NCBI RefSeq assembly: GCF_004151275.2
Contig: NZ_CP130821.1
Location: 558,001 to 622,000, forward strand
Reading direction: 5' to 3'
DNA: 64,000 nucleotides
From: Flavobacterium dauae
GTDB taxonomy: Bacteria > Bacteroidota > Bacteroidia > Flavobacteriales > Flavobacteriaceae
This document shows, one piece after another, positions 1 through 9,814 of this stretch. Both the position numbers and the translations under genes were made by a program. The stretch's first letter is position 1; each line of letters opens with the position of its first letter. The notes beneath the pieces are model-generated. The model was not told the DNA's origin and did not search any database. It saw only the letters and a program-made list of their open reading frames with translations.

Positions 1-2771
1 GCCTCTATCTGATCAAAAAACAACTTGTCGGCTTCTTCAAATTCTGTCCCGAAACGATCATTTAATACATGGATAATTTCTGACAGTAAGACCTCTTCTT
101 CATTTTTTCGTTTTAAACCAGCTTCCGTGACACCGCTCAATTCACCGTCTTCATTTTTCTTTAATTCGATAGCGCCTTCTTTTATCTTTTGAAGCCTGTA
201 ATATTCCAACGCGATTTCATCATCCAAATGAACTACTTCGGAAAGATCCCGCTTGGGCAACCTGGTTTGCAGTAGTTTTGCATACGCAAAGAATTTTTCA
301 GAATCAACATCTGTAAAAGGCATAATCTGAGCAAGGAAGGCATACAAATTTGTCCATGTCCTTAATCCCTTTTTAAATTCATCCTGTTGCTCATCATCCA
401 GTCCCTTAAAGCGATCCACGGCATTGTCCGTTGAAGCATAAAGAAACCGTTGGTCTTTAACACTATTTATTTTAATTGCCGGATCAAAATAGATCTGTGC
501 AAAGGCATCGATTTCACTTTCCCAATAGACCTGAAACTGATCTAATCTTTGCTTTAAGTCAAACAAGTGGTTGATATCCGGCTCTTCCGTTACCGAGGTG
601 ATTTCATAATAGGGCTGGAACGACTCTAATATGGTTTCCCGGTCGTTTGCAAAATCCAATACAAAAGTGTCATCTTTACCCGGACAGGTTCTATTGAGAC
701 GGGACAAGGTTTGTACAGCTTTCACGCCAGACAGTTTCTTATCTACATACATGGTATGCAGTAAAGGTTGATCGAATCCCGTTTGATATTTATCGGCAAC
801 AATCAGGATTTTATACTCGTCGGTATCAAAAACATCCGGTAATTCTTTTTCCCCATAGCCCGTCAATTCCGGTTCGGAAACCCCGTCGAAATAGTCATCG
901 TCTTTTACCTTTCCAGAGAATGCCACCAGCACTTTTATCTCACTGTCATAGCTTTTTTCATTGATGTATTTTTGAAACTCCTGGAAATATCGTTTGGCGT
1001 GCAGGCGTGAACCGCATACTACCATCGCCTTGGCTTTACCGCCGATTTTTTTGGCCACTACTTCTCTAAAATGCTCAACGATAATCTCTGTCTTTTGAGC
1101 CAGGTTATGAGGATGCAGTGAAACGTATTTGCCGATAGCTTTTGCGGCTTTGCTTTTATTAATTTGAGGATCGTCTTCTATGGCCTTGGTCAACTTGAAA
1201 TACAACTCGTATGTTGTGTAGTTCTGCAACACGTCTAAAATAAAGCCCTCCTCAATCGCCTGGCGCATCGCGTATAGATGAAAAGGTTTGGGCTTGCCTT
1301 CTTCGTCTTTATCGCCAAATACCTGCAGGGTTTTGTATTTAGGCGTGGCTGTAAAAGCGAAAAATGAAATATTGGGCTGCTGACCACGGCTTTGGGCTGA
1401 GGCTTCTATCTGCTCCCGAATAAAATCATCGCCGCTGTAATCGTCGTCCATTTCTTCAATAGCACCTTCTTCCAATGATTTCACGGCCAAAACCTCTTTT
1501 AGCTTTTTGCTGGCTTCACCTCCTTGCGAACTGTGAGCTTCATCGATAATCACCGCATACTTACGATCCGGCAGTTCGCCCACTTTGTCCACCACATAAG
1601 GGAATTTTTGCAGTGTGGTAATGATAATATTGGTACCATAGCCCAAAGCGGAAGCCAATTGATTGCTATCCTTGTCAATTTTCTGAACCACCCCGGTTTT
1701 ATGTTCAAACTGATAAATGGTACTCTGCAATTGACTATCCAGTACCCGGCGATCCGTGACCACAATCACCGAATCAAACATGCGCTCGTCCAGTTGGTTG
1801 TGTAGGCTGGATAAACGATAGGCCAGCCAGGCAATGGAATTACTTTTTCCGGAACCTGCGGAATGCTGTATCAGATAGTTTTTACCCACGCCGACTTCCA
1901 ATACCTTCTTGCTGATTTCCCTTACCGCATCTAACTGATGGAACCTTGGAAAAATCAGGCGTTCTTTTCGATATACCTTACCATCTGTTATAATTTCATC
2001 CGTTTGTAAATGCACAAAGCGTTGAAGGATTTCCAGCCAACTATCTTTAGCCAGAATGTCTTCCCATAAATAGGATGTTCTATAGCCATTGGCGTTTGGC
2101 GGGTTACCTTTTCCTTTGTTAAAACCTCTATTGAAAGGCAGCCAATAAGTTTTGCTACCGTCCAAGCGGGTCGTCATGAATACCTCATCCTGGTCGACAG
2201 CGAAATGTACCAAAGCCCGTTTTTTAAAGGCAAACAATATTTCCCGGTTATCCCGCGTGCTGCTATATTGCCTTAATGCATTTTGTACATTTTGACCGGT
2301 AAACTGGTTTTTGAGCTCCAGCGTGGCAACTGGAATACCATTGAGCGCCAACAATACATCTACCGAATTTTTATTGTCTTTGCTGTAATAGATTTGCCGA
2401 TAGACTTTTAAGCTGTTTTTGTTATATAGTGCCACCGCATCTGGGTTCAAACCGGATGCGGGTTGAAAATAGGCCATCTGGAAACGGACACCATAATCTG
2501 TAAAACCATTGCGTAATACATCCAGACTGCCCCGCAAATCCATCTCTTTATACAAGCGTTGCAGCACACGGTTTTCTACATCCGTTCCGTGCACGCTTTC
2601 AATTTTCTTCCATCGCTCGGGTTGGGAGCCTTTCAAAAATTGGATAATGTCACTACGGAAAAATCCCAGCTCTTTGCTATAAGCGGAGGCATTCCCTAAC
2701 GCATAACCGCCTTTTTCGGTAAGCGATTGTACCAAGGCAGATTCAAAAGTATGTTCGGTAGTAATATTCAT
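1..2771 (-). CDS. hsdR: Type I restriction enzyme R subunit HsdR (partial, 3' end outside window)
   Basis: This is the motor and nuclease subunit of a type I restriction complex, which translocates DNA and cuts unmodified DNA. The frame is open from the ATG at 2771 to the window edge (about 923 codons), so the C-terminus is missing. The N-terminal part has a typical HsdR nuclease-domain layout, including LLALNGIPVATLELKN. A Walker A motif, SAGSGKS, is encoded near 1840-1863 and a DEAH box near 1533-1544, followed by an FTATP helicase motif. It is the last gene of a tight minus-strand operon and starts 11 bp after the Ntn-like gene. The family call is secure; only the end is unseen. Confidence 0.95.
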   Translation of the reverse strand, partial: MNITTEHTFESALVQSLTEKGGYALGNASAYSKELGFFRSDIIQFLKGSQPERWKKIESVHGTDVENRVLQRLYKEMDLRGSLDVLRNGFTDYGVRFQMAYFQPASGLNPDAVALYNKNSLKVYRQIYYSKDNKNSVDVLLALNGIPVATLELKNQFTGQNVQNALRQYSSTRDNREILFAFKKRALVHFAVDQDEVFMTTRLDGSKTYWLPFNRGFNKGKGNPPNANGYRTSYLWEDILAKDSWLEILQRFVHLQTDEIITDGKVYRKERLIFPRFHQLDAVREISKKVLEVGVGKNYLIQHSAGSGKSNSIAWLAYRLSSLHNQLDERMFDSVIVVTDRRVLDSQLQSTIYQFEHKTGVVQKIDKDSNQLASALGYGTNIIITTLQKFPYVVDKVGELPDRKYAVIIDEAHSSQGGEASKKLKEVLAVKSLEEGAIEEMDDDYSGDDFIREQIEASAQSRGQQPNISFFAFTATPKYKTLQVFGDKDEEGKPKPFHLYAMRQAIEEGFILDVLQNYTTYELYFKLTKAIEDDPQINKSKAAKAIGKYVSLHPHNLAQKTEIIVEHFREVVAKKIGGKAKAMVVCGSRLHAKRYFQEFQKYINEKSYDSEIKVLVAFSGKVKDDDYFDGVSEPELTGYGEKELPDVFDTDEYKILIVADKYQTGFDQPLLHTMYVDKKLSGVKAVQTLSRLNRTCPGKDDTFVLDFANDRETILESFQPYYEITSVTEEPDINHLFDLKQRLDQFQVYWESEIDAFAQIYFDPAIKINSVKDQRFLYASTDNAVDRFKGLDDEQQDEFKKGLRTWTNLYAFLAQIMPFTDVDSEKFFAYAKLLQTRLPKRDLSEVVHLDDEIALEYYRLQKIKEGAIELKKNEDGELSGVTEAGLKRKNEEEVLLSEIIHVLNDRFGTEFEEADKLFFDQIE

Positions 2772-2782
2772 AGTTTCCGATA

Positions 2783-3784
2783 TTAATAGGTTTCTTCTTC
2801 CTGTTTTTGCAGACTAATAAACATGCGATATGCAAGATCTTTGAATATCAGTCTCAGGGTGTGTTTCGACTTTTCTGACAGCCCGGATTTTAGATGTCCT
2901 GTTTCTTCATAGCAATCCCTTACGAACTCAAAATCGTTACCATAGATTTCTTCTGTAATCTGGGTTAACTTATCCGGCAAATCGGATTCGAGTATTTCAA
3001 AACTGTCAGGGTTGAAGTAGCGTACCAAAGGTTTATTAAGTTCGTTATACTCTCGCCCTTGAAAACAAGGCTTCCCCTTACTGGACGGCCAGTATATGCC
3101 AAAAAATTCCGAGGTGTTGGATTTATAGACTTTCCCAATTTGTAAACTTCCATCAATGGCCCTGTGATCATCGTTCAGAGAAATATCCCGTAAAATCTTC
3201 AAGGGTTCCATATCAATCGGGTCGTCCTGAATGTCTTCATCAAAGAGCATTTTTCTATACATCTCTTTCGCTGTACCCTCTATTTCATCGGGATCTCCCA
3301 GAAAAGTATAAAACCGTTTTTTACCATTATTGGTAAGTTCATCGAAAATAAACCCCTCCACATCTTTTGAATAATAGAGTTTCCATACTCTAAATGCCCC
3401 GGATGAGCCATTGCTCCAATCCCAACCCCCAAACAAAAACTGCACGCCGCTCCTTAATTCATGAATGTCTTCTCCAGGAATTTCCGAGATAATTTTTGTA
3501 ATAAGATCGGTGAATAAGCTTGAAAGGTATTCCAAAACATCCTGCAAACTGGATTCCGGAGATTGCAGGTATTTATCGAGGTGGATTGACGACACTAGAT
3601 TGAGCACCAAAGGGTAAGCTCTTGCGGTACTCCCTGCAAAGCATAACAGGCAATCTCTTTTCGGGATTCTGAATAATTTGATGCCGTGTTTCCACTTCTC
3701 ACCACCGGTAAGACAACTATCGGTAGCAAAGACGAGTTCTTCAGTTTCGTTTGCTTGACGTATATAGGCTACACAAAGTGTCAT
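2783..3784 (-). CDS. Proteasome/HslV-like Ntn-hydrolase-fold protein inside the hsd operon
   Basis: No standard restriction subunit matches this 333-aa protein. Its first ~55 residues resemble the start of HslV and proteasome beta subunits. Thr2 follows the initiator Met, as a Thr nucleophile would after Met removal. An ATDS motif puts an Asp at residue 22 (compare D17), Lys36 lies in GIKLFRI (compare K33), and FAGSTA follows at 49-54, as in HslV. A GGWDW segment lies further on. There is no signal peptide. It lies 3 bp from hsdS and 11 bp from hsdR, so it is almost certainly co-transcribed with both. The fold is inferred from motif order. Peptidase activity, and any role in restriction, are unproven. 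Confidence 0.6.
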   Translation of the reverse strand: MTLCVAYIRQANETEELVFATDSCLTGGEKWKHGIKLFRIPKRDCLLCFAGSTARAYPLVLNLVSSIHLDKYLQSPESSLQDVLEYLSSLFTDLITKIISEIPGEDIHELRSGVQFLFGGWDWSNGSSGAFRVWKLYYSKDVEGFIFDELTNNGKKRFYTFLGDPDEIEGTAKEMYRKMLFDEDIQDDPIDMEPLKILRDISLNDDHRAIDGSLQIGKVYKSNTSEFFGIYWPSSKGKPCFQGREYNELNKPLVRYFNPDSFEILESDLPDKLTQITEEIYGNDFEFVRDCYEETGHLKSGLSEKSKHTLRLIFKDLAYRMFISLQKQEEETY

Positions 3785-3787
3785 ATT

Positions 3788-5110
3788 CTAATCAATTACT
3801 TTTACTTTCCCCGTTACCACCTCACTGATTAAAGCGGTTCGATATTCGGTTAATAGGTCTATCAGCTTCTCGGTTTTTGCTATTTTGGATTCTATCCGCG
3901 AACATTCGATTTCGATATACTGGACAATGGATTGTTGTTCGTCTAAGGGGGGAACTTGAACCCTAAACGACTTTATCAACTCTTGGCTGATATTGGGTTG
4001 CCCACCACCGTAACTCATATTTATGATTTCCTTTCTTGCTGCCAATAGTAGGTAAAATGCAAAAATATTATAGAAATGCTTAGGAGCACCCATTACGCAA
4101 CAAGCTTGGTTCACACTCGTTGGAATCTTCAGTATTCCTAATTTTCCAATGGTTGCCCCATACATAGCCATTACTATGGAGTCTTTAGGATATTCTTTTA
4201 ATGAAGAATGATCATCCAACGCTTTTTGAGTAATTTTCTTTGATGTTTCGCATATTTCTCCATCAGTTAAATCACCTGTCAATAACCAATTGAATGTACC
4301 ATTATAATAGTACTCTTCTTTGCCGGCTTTTGGAGTAGTACCACTTCCAATTATTCCAAAGCACCAGCTTAGTCTCTTCACCTCCCAATGTTCCGGTATC
4401 TCCCCCAACCATTCGATACCGCTGTCCTTCAATTTTACTTCCTGGTTGATCCCCTTGGTGACAGCCTGGTTGATGATGGCTGTTTTTTCTTCTTCGTAGA
4501 GTTCCAATAAGCGTTTTTTATCGGCAATCAGGCTTTCTATTTCGGCGGTTTTACGGTCCAGGTAGGTGGCGATGGCGGTTTGTTCGTCAATAGATGGAAA
4601 TGTAAATCCAAATTCAACAAAAACGTTTTGATAAAGATGCTGAATAGTTGATCCATACGAGGTGTATTCGTTGAACTGAGTAAATAACTTAGATTTTAAT
4701 ATCCAAAAAAGGAATTCCGTAGAAAAATCTTCCTCTGTAGAACGTACTACAAAAATTCCGCTATTTAAACAGGCTGGTTTATCAATATTATTGACAATCG
4801 CCAATTTCCCTATTGTACCGTCTTTAGTAATCAATAAATCTTCATTTTGCAACTGTATATAGGGATCCTCTTCATATCTCTCTTGATCAATATGATAGCA
4901 TTCTTTCCAATCAACTTTATCATTTTTAAAATCAGAACCTGTAACCAAATACGCATACCCATCTTTCAAAAATTCATCAGATTTTAGACCTTTCCATCCA
5001 ACACGAGCTTTAACATAGCATCGGTGCTTAATTTTCTTTACTCCCCAATGACTTGGAATTTCCCCAATCCATTCGATACCGGAATCTTTATATGTGTCGT
5101 ATTGTTTCAT
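3788..5110 (-). CDS. hsdS: Type I restriction enzyme specificity subunit HsdS
   Basis: This subunit sets the DNA target of the type I complex for both HsdM and HsdR. The 440-aa protein has two target-recognition domains. Each opens with a near-identical block, KDSGIEWIGEIPSHW near residue 9 and KDSGIEWLGEIPEHW near residue 230. Each is followed by a conserved helical spacer containing DEQTAIATYLDRKTAEIE or DEQQSIVQYIEIECSRIE. Two distinct half-site domains imply a bipartite asymmetric recognition site, which cannot be read from the sequence. It follows the RloC-like gene with a 2-bp gap and ends 3 bp before the Ntn-like gene. Confidence 0.95.
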   Translation of the reverse strand: MKQYDTYKDSGIEWIGEIPSHWGVKKIKHRCYVKARVGWKGLKSDEFLKDGYAYLVTGSDFKNDKVDWKECYHIDQERYEEDPYIQLQNEDLLITKDGTIGKLAIVNNIDKPACLNSGIFVVRSTEEDFSTEFLFWILKSKLFTQFNEYTSYGSTIQHLYQNVFVEFGFTFPSIDEQTAIATYLDRKTAEIESLIADKKRLLELYEEEKTAIINQAVTKGINQEVKLKDSGIEWLGEIPEHWEVKRLSWCFGIIGSGTTPKAGKEEYYYNGTFNWLLTGDLTDGEICETSKKITQKALDDHSSLKEYPKDSIVMAMYGATIGKLGILKIPTSVNQACCVMGAPKHFYNIFAFYLLLAARKEIINMSYGGGQPNISQELIKSFRVQVPPLDEQQSIVQYIEIECSRIESKIAKTEKLIDLLTEYRTALISEVVTGKVKVID

Positions 5111-5112
5111 TT

Positions 5113-7671
5113 CTAATTTGTGAATTTCTTTCTTATTTCTTTGAAGGTATCAAAATCTGCCTTTAGCTCTTCAATGGTCGGCGTAGATGGAACTTCTTCG
5201 GGACAACTGTGACCGTCAATAGAAGTACAGCATTTTTCGTATATGTCATTCAGACTTCCCTTATATTGATCAATTTTATCACCCTGAACCCTTAACAAGG
5301 AAGGAAATGCCACGCCTTTACTGTATCTTTTGATTGTTTTCTGGAGAATATCTGACTCCACAGAAACTTCAATTGCCGAGCGAAGATGACCATAGCCTTC
5401 TGCTGCAAGCTTTGCTTCATCTTGTCCGTTTGGTTTTGTCTCCAGTACCTTGGCCAATTTCTTAGTATAATGGGTATATGAATTAATCTCTTCAACTTCG
5501 TCCACAATTCCCGTAATGCCAAAATTTGATTTCACGCTAATAAAATTGAAATCTATTCCTGCCTGTTTATTTGTTGGTAATTCAGATTGCTGGATCAAGC
5601 TGTTCAAAAACAAAATACTGTGGGTGAAAATAATGACCTGCCTATCTTTGGATAAGAGGATTAGTCGTTTACCAACTGCATCAATTATTTTGTGGTCGAG
5701 GCTGTTGACCGGGTCATCGAAAATGATAGGCGCCTTAATATTATCCAGCTGCAGCTCTGTGAGAAATTCAGCCAATGCAATAGACTTTTGTTCTCCTTCG
5801 CTCAAAATTTCCAATAACTGGTGGCTGTTTATCTGGTGGCTAAGCTTTGTATTGCCCCGGTCTGTTCCGAAGCTTAAATCAATTGGTAATCCGGATTTTC
5901 TCAGTGCTTTTAATTCCTGTTGAAAAACATCGTTGAAGTTTTGACTTATCAACTCTTCTCTGGCCTGCGAGGTCTTTCTGCTAACAGAGCTTGTATTAAA
6001 TGCGTTAGCGTGTTTATTGAGAACATGAATTACTTTGTGGTTGGCAATAATTTTCCGTACTTCATCCTGCTTACCAAAAAGGAATTTCCGGTCTTTTAAT
6101 TCCGCTATTTTCTTTTTAAGCTCCTTTTCCTTCGTCTCTATATTGTTAAAGGAGTCCGTTTTTGATTTAAGTTCAGCCTCTAAAGCGTCTTTTTTATCAT
6201 TGACAAATTTTCTAAACACCTCATATTTCAAGTCAAATACTGAAGTTTCCGCTACTTCGTCTTTTATAAATGTATTTTTTAAAGCGGTTGCCTGTTTACT
6301 GAACTGTTCAAATACAGTAGGTTGAAGTAAGTTTCCTTCCTCATCTGTACCAAAACTTGGATAATTTAGCTTGAACGAAGCCTCAATTTCTCTAACTCTA
6401 CTTATTAGCAACGCTTTATCGCTTTTCTGTTTGGTAAGCTTTTCTTCAGTTGTGTCATTTAACAACTTTCTGTAGTTGTTTAGTAGCTCTTTGGCTCCAT
6501 CCTCAAGGGGCTGCTGACAATAGACGCAAACATCTTTCTCTTGCGGATACTCTGGCTTATTAATCTTCTTGATGTAGGCTTCAGCGGCATTTAAAAAGGT
6601 TTTAAATTCGTCTGATTCGTAGAACTCAACACCTTTATCCTTAGCAATTTCAGAGATTCCTTTTTGGGTGGTTTTCTCTAATTCCGAAATATTTTTATTG
6701 ATAACTATTAACTGTTTCCAAGCTGCATCGTTGAGCACTGATTCCAGATTACCAATTTTGTTAATGATGACGGTCAGTTCACCAATTTGTGAATTGAGCG
6801 CACCTATTTCATTTTGAAGCAGTGATTTATTAAGTTGCGAAAGCCCTGTTTCTGCTGCTTTCAACTCCTTGTCGTGTTCTGCACTAAAAACCGCAATCTT
6901 ATCTAACGTTTCCTCATTCGCATCTTTAGAAAGCGTGCTGATGAATTGTTGCTGTGGCGTTCCCGTATTTAGATTATCCAACCAGTTAATGTCGATTGGA
7001 TATTCACTTCTTTTCGTTTTATAAAGCCGCTCCAATTCGCCTAACTCAGCAGAAACCAAATTGAATAAATGAAAGCCTATCGGGGAAACGATAAGATGCC
7101 TACTTCCGTCAAGGCTAATCTGAACACAGTTGTTATTGAAAACCGAAATGCTTTCTAATTCTGCGTTTTTATTCGTACCGTTCCAGACGAAGGTATTCTC
7201 ATCCCCATTAGATTTGAACTTTATCTTTGCGGTTTGCGGCTCTGATTCTCCAAAAATATTGGAATAGATTTTATTGCCTCGGTCATAACTAAATCCAAGT
7301 GCCTTTAAAATTCGACCGTAGCCTGTTTTTCCCGTTCCATTTTCACCATAAATAACGGTTATGTTCGGGCTGAAATTCACAACTTGACCTGTTGCAAGTT
7401 TATTTACTCCGGTAACATCAGAAAGCGAAGCAAGTTCTACTTGCTTTTCACTTGGAGAATAGCTGGGCCTATCTATCGACAATACGGGCAAGTCGCTTAT
7501 TAAACCGATAGCTTGCAAAAAATATTTGAAAATTTCGGCTCTATCGTCAGGAGATAAATTACTTTCTGTATGGATAATCTTTTGCACCAAAAGTTTTTCC
7601 CAATTCGAATTTGCTGCCCATTCCCAGAGAAAGTCAACAATTTCTTTTTTATTAGGTGTGGTTGATGCCAT
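5113..7671 (-). CDS. RloC/PrrC-like ABC ATPase with zinc-hook motif, candidate anticodon nuclease
   Basis: The 852-aa protein has an SMC/Rad50-like split ATPase. Walker A GENGTGKT is at 109-116, the signature LSEGEQ at 623-628, Walker B with DDPVNSLD at 652-659, and a TH switch at 683-684. The middle is coiled-coil-rich and carries CVYC at 382-385, resembling a Rad50/RloC zinc hook. The last ~110 residues follow the ATPase and hold R764, E768 and H821. The R-x3-E spacing matches the Arg-Glu-His triad of PrrC/RloC tRNA anticodon nucleases, although the distance to His is longer. PrrC is known to sit inside type I hsd operons as a second line of phage defence, and the context here is the same. 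The ATPase is certain; nuclease activity is an inference. Confidence 0.7.
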   Translation of the reverse strand: MASTTPNKKEIVDFLWEWAANSNWEKLLVQKIIHTESNLSPDDRAEIFKYFLQAIGLISDLPVLSIDRPSYSPSEKQVELASLSDVTGVNKLATGQVVNFSPNITVIYGENGTGKTGYGRILKALGFSYDRGNKIYSNIFGESEPQTAKIKFKSNGDENTFVWNGTNKNAELESISVFNNNCVQISLDGSRHLIVSPIGFHLFNLVSAELGELERLYKTKRSEYPIDINWLDNLNTGTPQQQFISTLSKDANEETLDKIAVFSAEHDKELKAAETGLSQLNKSLLQNEIGALNSQIGELTVIINKIGNLESVLNDAAWKQLIVINKNISELEKTTQKGISEIAKDKGVEFYESDEFKTFLNAAEAYIKKINKPEYPQEKDVCVYCQQPLEDGAKELLNNYRKLLNDTTEEKLTKQKSDKALLISRVREIEASFKLNYPSFGTDEEGNLLQPTVFEQFSKQATALKNTFIKDEVAETSVFDLKYEVFRKFVNDKKDALEAELKSKTDSFNNIETKEKELKKKIAELKDRKFLFGKQDEVRKIIANHKVIHVLNKHANAFNTSSVSRKTSQAREELISQNFNDVFQQELKALRKSGLPIDLSFGTDRGNTKLSHQINSHQLLEILSEGEQKSIALAEFLTELQLDNIKAPIIFDDPVNSLDHKIIDAVGKRLILLSKDRQVIIFTHSILFLNSLIQQSELPTNKQAGIDFNFISVKSNFGITGIVDEVEEINSYTHYTKKLAKVLETKPNGQDEAKLAAEGYGHLRSAIEVSVESDILQKTIKRYSKGVAFPSLLRVQGDKIDQYKGSLNDIYEKCCTSIDGHSCPEEVPSTPTIEELKADFDTFKEIRKKFTN

Positions 7672-7674
7672 AAT

Positions 7675-9471
7675 CTATTCTAAAACAGTTTTTTCGGTTT
7701 CCAATGTTTTTTCTTCCAAAGCCAAAATGTCCTCTTTGATTTTTGACAATGATCTCAACGGCTTAAACTCATAGAAATACTTAGTGAAGTTGATTTCATA
7801 CCCAATCTTAGTTTTGCTTTCGTCTATCCAGGCTTCTGGCAGATGAGGTTGTACCTCTGCTTCGAAATATTCTTCGATAGTTTGAGGCGACAGATTTCCA
7901 TTGGCATCTTTTTTCATAAACGGGATGTTCTCGTAATCTCTCAAGGAAGTATCCGGTTTAGGCTTTCCCTTCGTTTTCACGATCTTACCATTCTCTTTTA
8001 AAGGTTGTTCCACTGTTACACGCGAATAGCCGAAAAATTCATTGGGGTAGATTTTCACAAATTCATTTTCTTCAAAATCTCCATACAATTTTGTGATAAA
8101 GCCAATACCCTTGGTGTTGCCGTTTTCCGCAATCTTTTTACGCTTGTTGCCTAGGCTGCGGTCCATCTTCTGCCAGAAACGGTTGAAATCCAGTTTGCCC
8201 TCTTTTAATAACTCCTCGTCTTTGACACCGGTGGCATTGATGAGTTGTATTTTACCTTTTCGTTCCTGGCTTTTATGATTCGTGACCACCCATATGTAGG
8301 TACTGATGCCGGTATTGTAAAACAACTGATCCGGCAGGGCGATAATTGCTTCCAACCAGTCGTTTTCAATGATCCATTTACGGATGTTGCTTTCGCCGCT
8401 TTCTGCCGCTCCGGTAAACAAAGGTGAACCGTTGAATACAATTCCAATACGACTTCCGGCACTTTTCATTTTGGAAATCATGTGTTGTAAAAACAACAAA
8501 GATCCATCGTTGATACGAGGTAGTCCTGCTCCAAAACGTCCACTCATCCCTTTTTTATCGGCTTCTGTTTTGATGGTCTTTTCTGCTTTTTTCCAGTCCA
8601 CCCCAAACGGAGGATTGGAGAGCATATAGTCAAAAGTTTCGTCCTCCAGTCCATCAACAGTAAAGGTGTTTCCGAATTTGATATTACCCGGGTTTTGGCC
8701 CTTGATCAGCATATCCGATTTACAAATGGCATAGGATTCAGGATTTATTTCCTGTCCGAATACTTTCAGCTCCGCTTTTGGATTCAGCTCTTTTACATAT
8801 TCTTCTCCGATAGACAGCATACCTCCGGTACCACAAGCAGGATCATACAGGGTCTTAACTATGCCTTCTTTGGTGAGCATCTCACGATCTTCGTTAAATA
8901 GTACATTTACCATCAACCGGATGACCTCCCTTGGCGTAAAGTGTTCTCCGGCAGTTTCATTGGATTGCTCAGAGAATTTACGGATCAGCTCTTCGAACAC
9001 ATACCCCATTTCCATAGAGGTCATGTCGGACAGATCGATTTTTTTAAATTCCTCTACAACACGAAACAAAATATCAGCCTGTGGGTTATCCATTCGGTCT
9101 ATTTGATCATCGAAATTGAAATACTCGATGATCTCCCTGGCACCGGCAGAAAAGCCGTTGATGTAATTGCGCAAATTAACCGCAACGTTATTCGGATCTG
9201 CTACCAGCTTCTCGAAATCGAACAGACTTTTATTGTGGAAATTGAACCCGGCAATCTTATTAAGGGCAATGTCCTTGGCATTCTCTTTTAAGGATGCAAT
9301 CTTGGGCAGGTAATCCAAAACCTTCTGCTTAGTAGGAGCCAAAACGCAATCTAACCGGCGTAATACGGTCAATGGCAAAATAACCTTTCCGTAATCTGAT
9401 TGTTTGTAATCACCCCGAAGTAAATCTGCGATTTTCCAAATAAGGTCTGCCTTTTCTCTAAAATTTTTCAT
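7675..9471 (-). CDS. hsdM: Type I restriction-modification methyltransferase subunit HsdM
   Basis: HsdM is the adenine-N6 methyltransferase subunit, protecting host DNA at the site chosen by HsdS. The 598-aa protein has the N-terminal helical domain (residues ~5-130), then HFTPREV at 177-183. The SAM-binding motif DPACGTGGM is at 210-218 and the catalytic NPPFG at 286-290. All key residues are present, so it is predicted to be active. It begins 21 bp after the small HTH gene and ends 3 bp before the RloC-like gene, making it the first enzymatic gene of the operon. Confidence 0.97.
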   Translation of the reverse strand: MKNFREKADLIWKIADLLRGDYKQSDYGKVILPLTVLRRLDCVLAPTKQKVLDYLPKIASLKENAKDIALNKIAGFNFHNKSLFDFEKLVADPNNVAVNLRNYINGFSAGAREIIEYFNFDDQIDRMDNPQADILFRVVEEFKKIDLSDMTSMEMGYVFEELIRKFSEQSNETAGEHFTPREVIRLMVNVLFNEDREMLTKEGIVKTLYDPACGTGGMLSIGEEYVKELNPKAELKVFGQEINPESYAICKSDMLIKGQNPGNIKFGNTFTVDGLEDETFDYMLSNPPFGVDWKKAEKTIKTEADKKGMSGRFGAGLPRINDGSLLFLQHMISKMKSAGSRIGIVFNGSPLFTGAAESGESNIRKWIIENDWLEAIIALPDQLFYNTGISTYIWVVTNHKSQERKGKIQLINATGVKDEELLKEGKLDFNRFWQKMDRSLGNKRKKIAENGNTKGIGFITKLYGDFEENEFVKIYPNEFFGYSRVTVEQPLKENGKIVKTKGKPKPDTSLRDYENIPFMKKDANGNLSPQTIEEYFEAEVQPHLPEAWIDESKTKIGYEINFTKYFYEFKPLRSLSKIKEDILALEEKTLETEKTVLE

Positions 9472-9492
9472 TTATACTCGTTTCGTATTATT

Positions 9493-9690
9493 TTATTTTG
9501 TAGGATTCAATAATTCCCTGACATCTATTTTTAGCAGCTTTGCAATATCTGCCAGTGTCTCTACCGATGGTTGCACCTCATTGGTACACCAACGGGAAAC
9601 TGTGCTTTCGCTTTTGCCTAATTCCTTCGCTAACCATTTGCTGGTTTTAGAATGTTCTACCAGTACAACTTTCAGTCTATTGATTTTCAT
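9493..9690 (-). CDS. Small XRE-family HTH regulator of the hsd operon
   Basis: This is a 65-aa helix-turn-helix protein starting at the ATG at 9690 (MKINRLKVVLVE). An upstream in-frame start at 9711 would add seven residues. The HTH spans about residues 14-55, with WLAKELGKSESTVSRW as the recognition part and VETLADIAKLLKIDVREL as the following helices. It lies 21 bp upstream of hsdM on the same strand and is first in the operon. That is the arrangement of controller proteins that delay or tune restriction gene expression. The exact role is inferred from position. Confidence 0.85.
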   Translation of the reverse strand: MKINRLKVVLVEHSKTSKWLAKELGKSESTVSRWCTNEVQPSVETLADIAKLLKIDVRELLNPTK

Positions 9691-9785
9691 ATTATGCTCA
9701 TTGATACGCACAGTATGCGAATTTATTCATTATTAATGATTCTTACAAAGGAAATATGAGTGATTTTTGGGAAGTAAAATGCAAG

Positions 9786-9814
9786 AAAAAGGGAGCTTGA
9801 TTACACAAACTCCC
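9786..9814 (-). terminator. Hairpin terminator at the 3' end of the TraD-like gene
   Basis: GGGAG (9791-9795) pairs with CTCCC (9810-9814) across a 14-nt loop. On the minus strand a T-run follows. The TAA stop of the TraD-like gene is inside the loop. It separates the tra genes from the hsd operon. Confidence 0.55.

Noticed and set aside
5516..5923. Plus-strand frames opposite the RloC-like gene and other long antisense frames
   Set aside because: They mirror the codon pattern of well-supported genes on the other strand and lack any family features.
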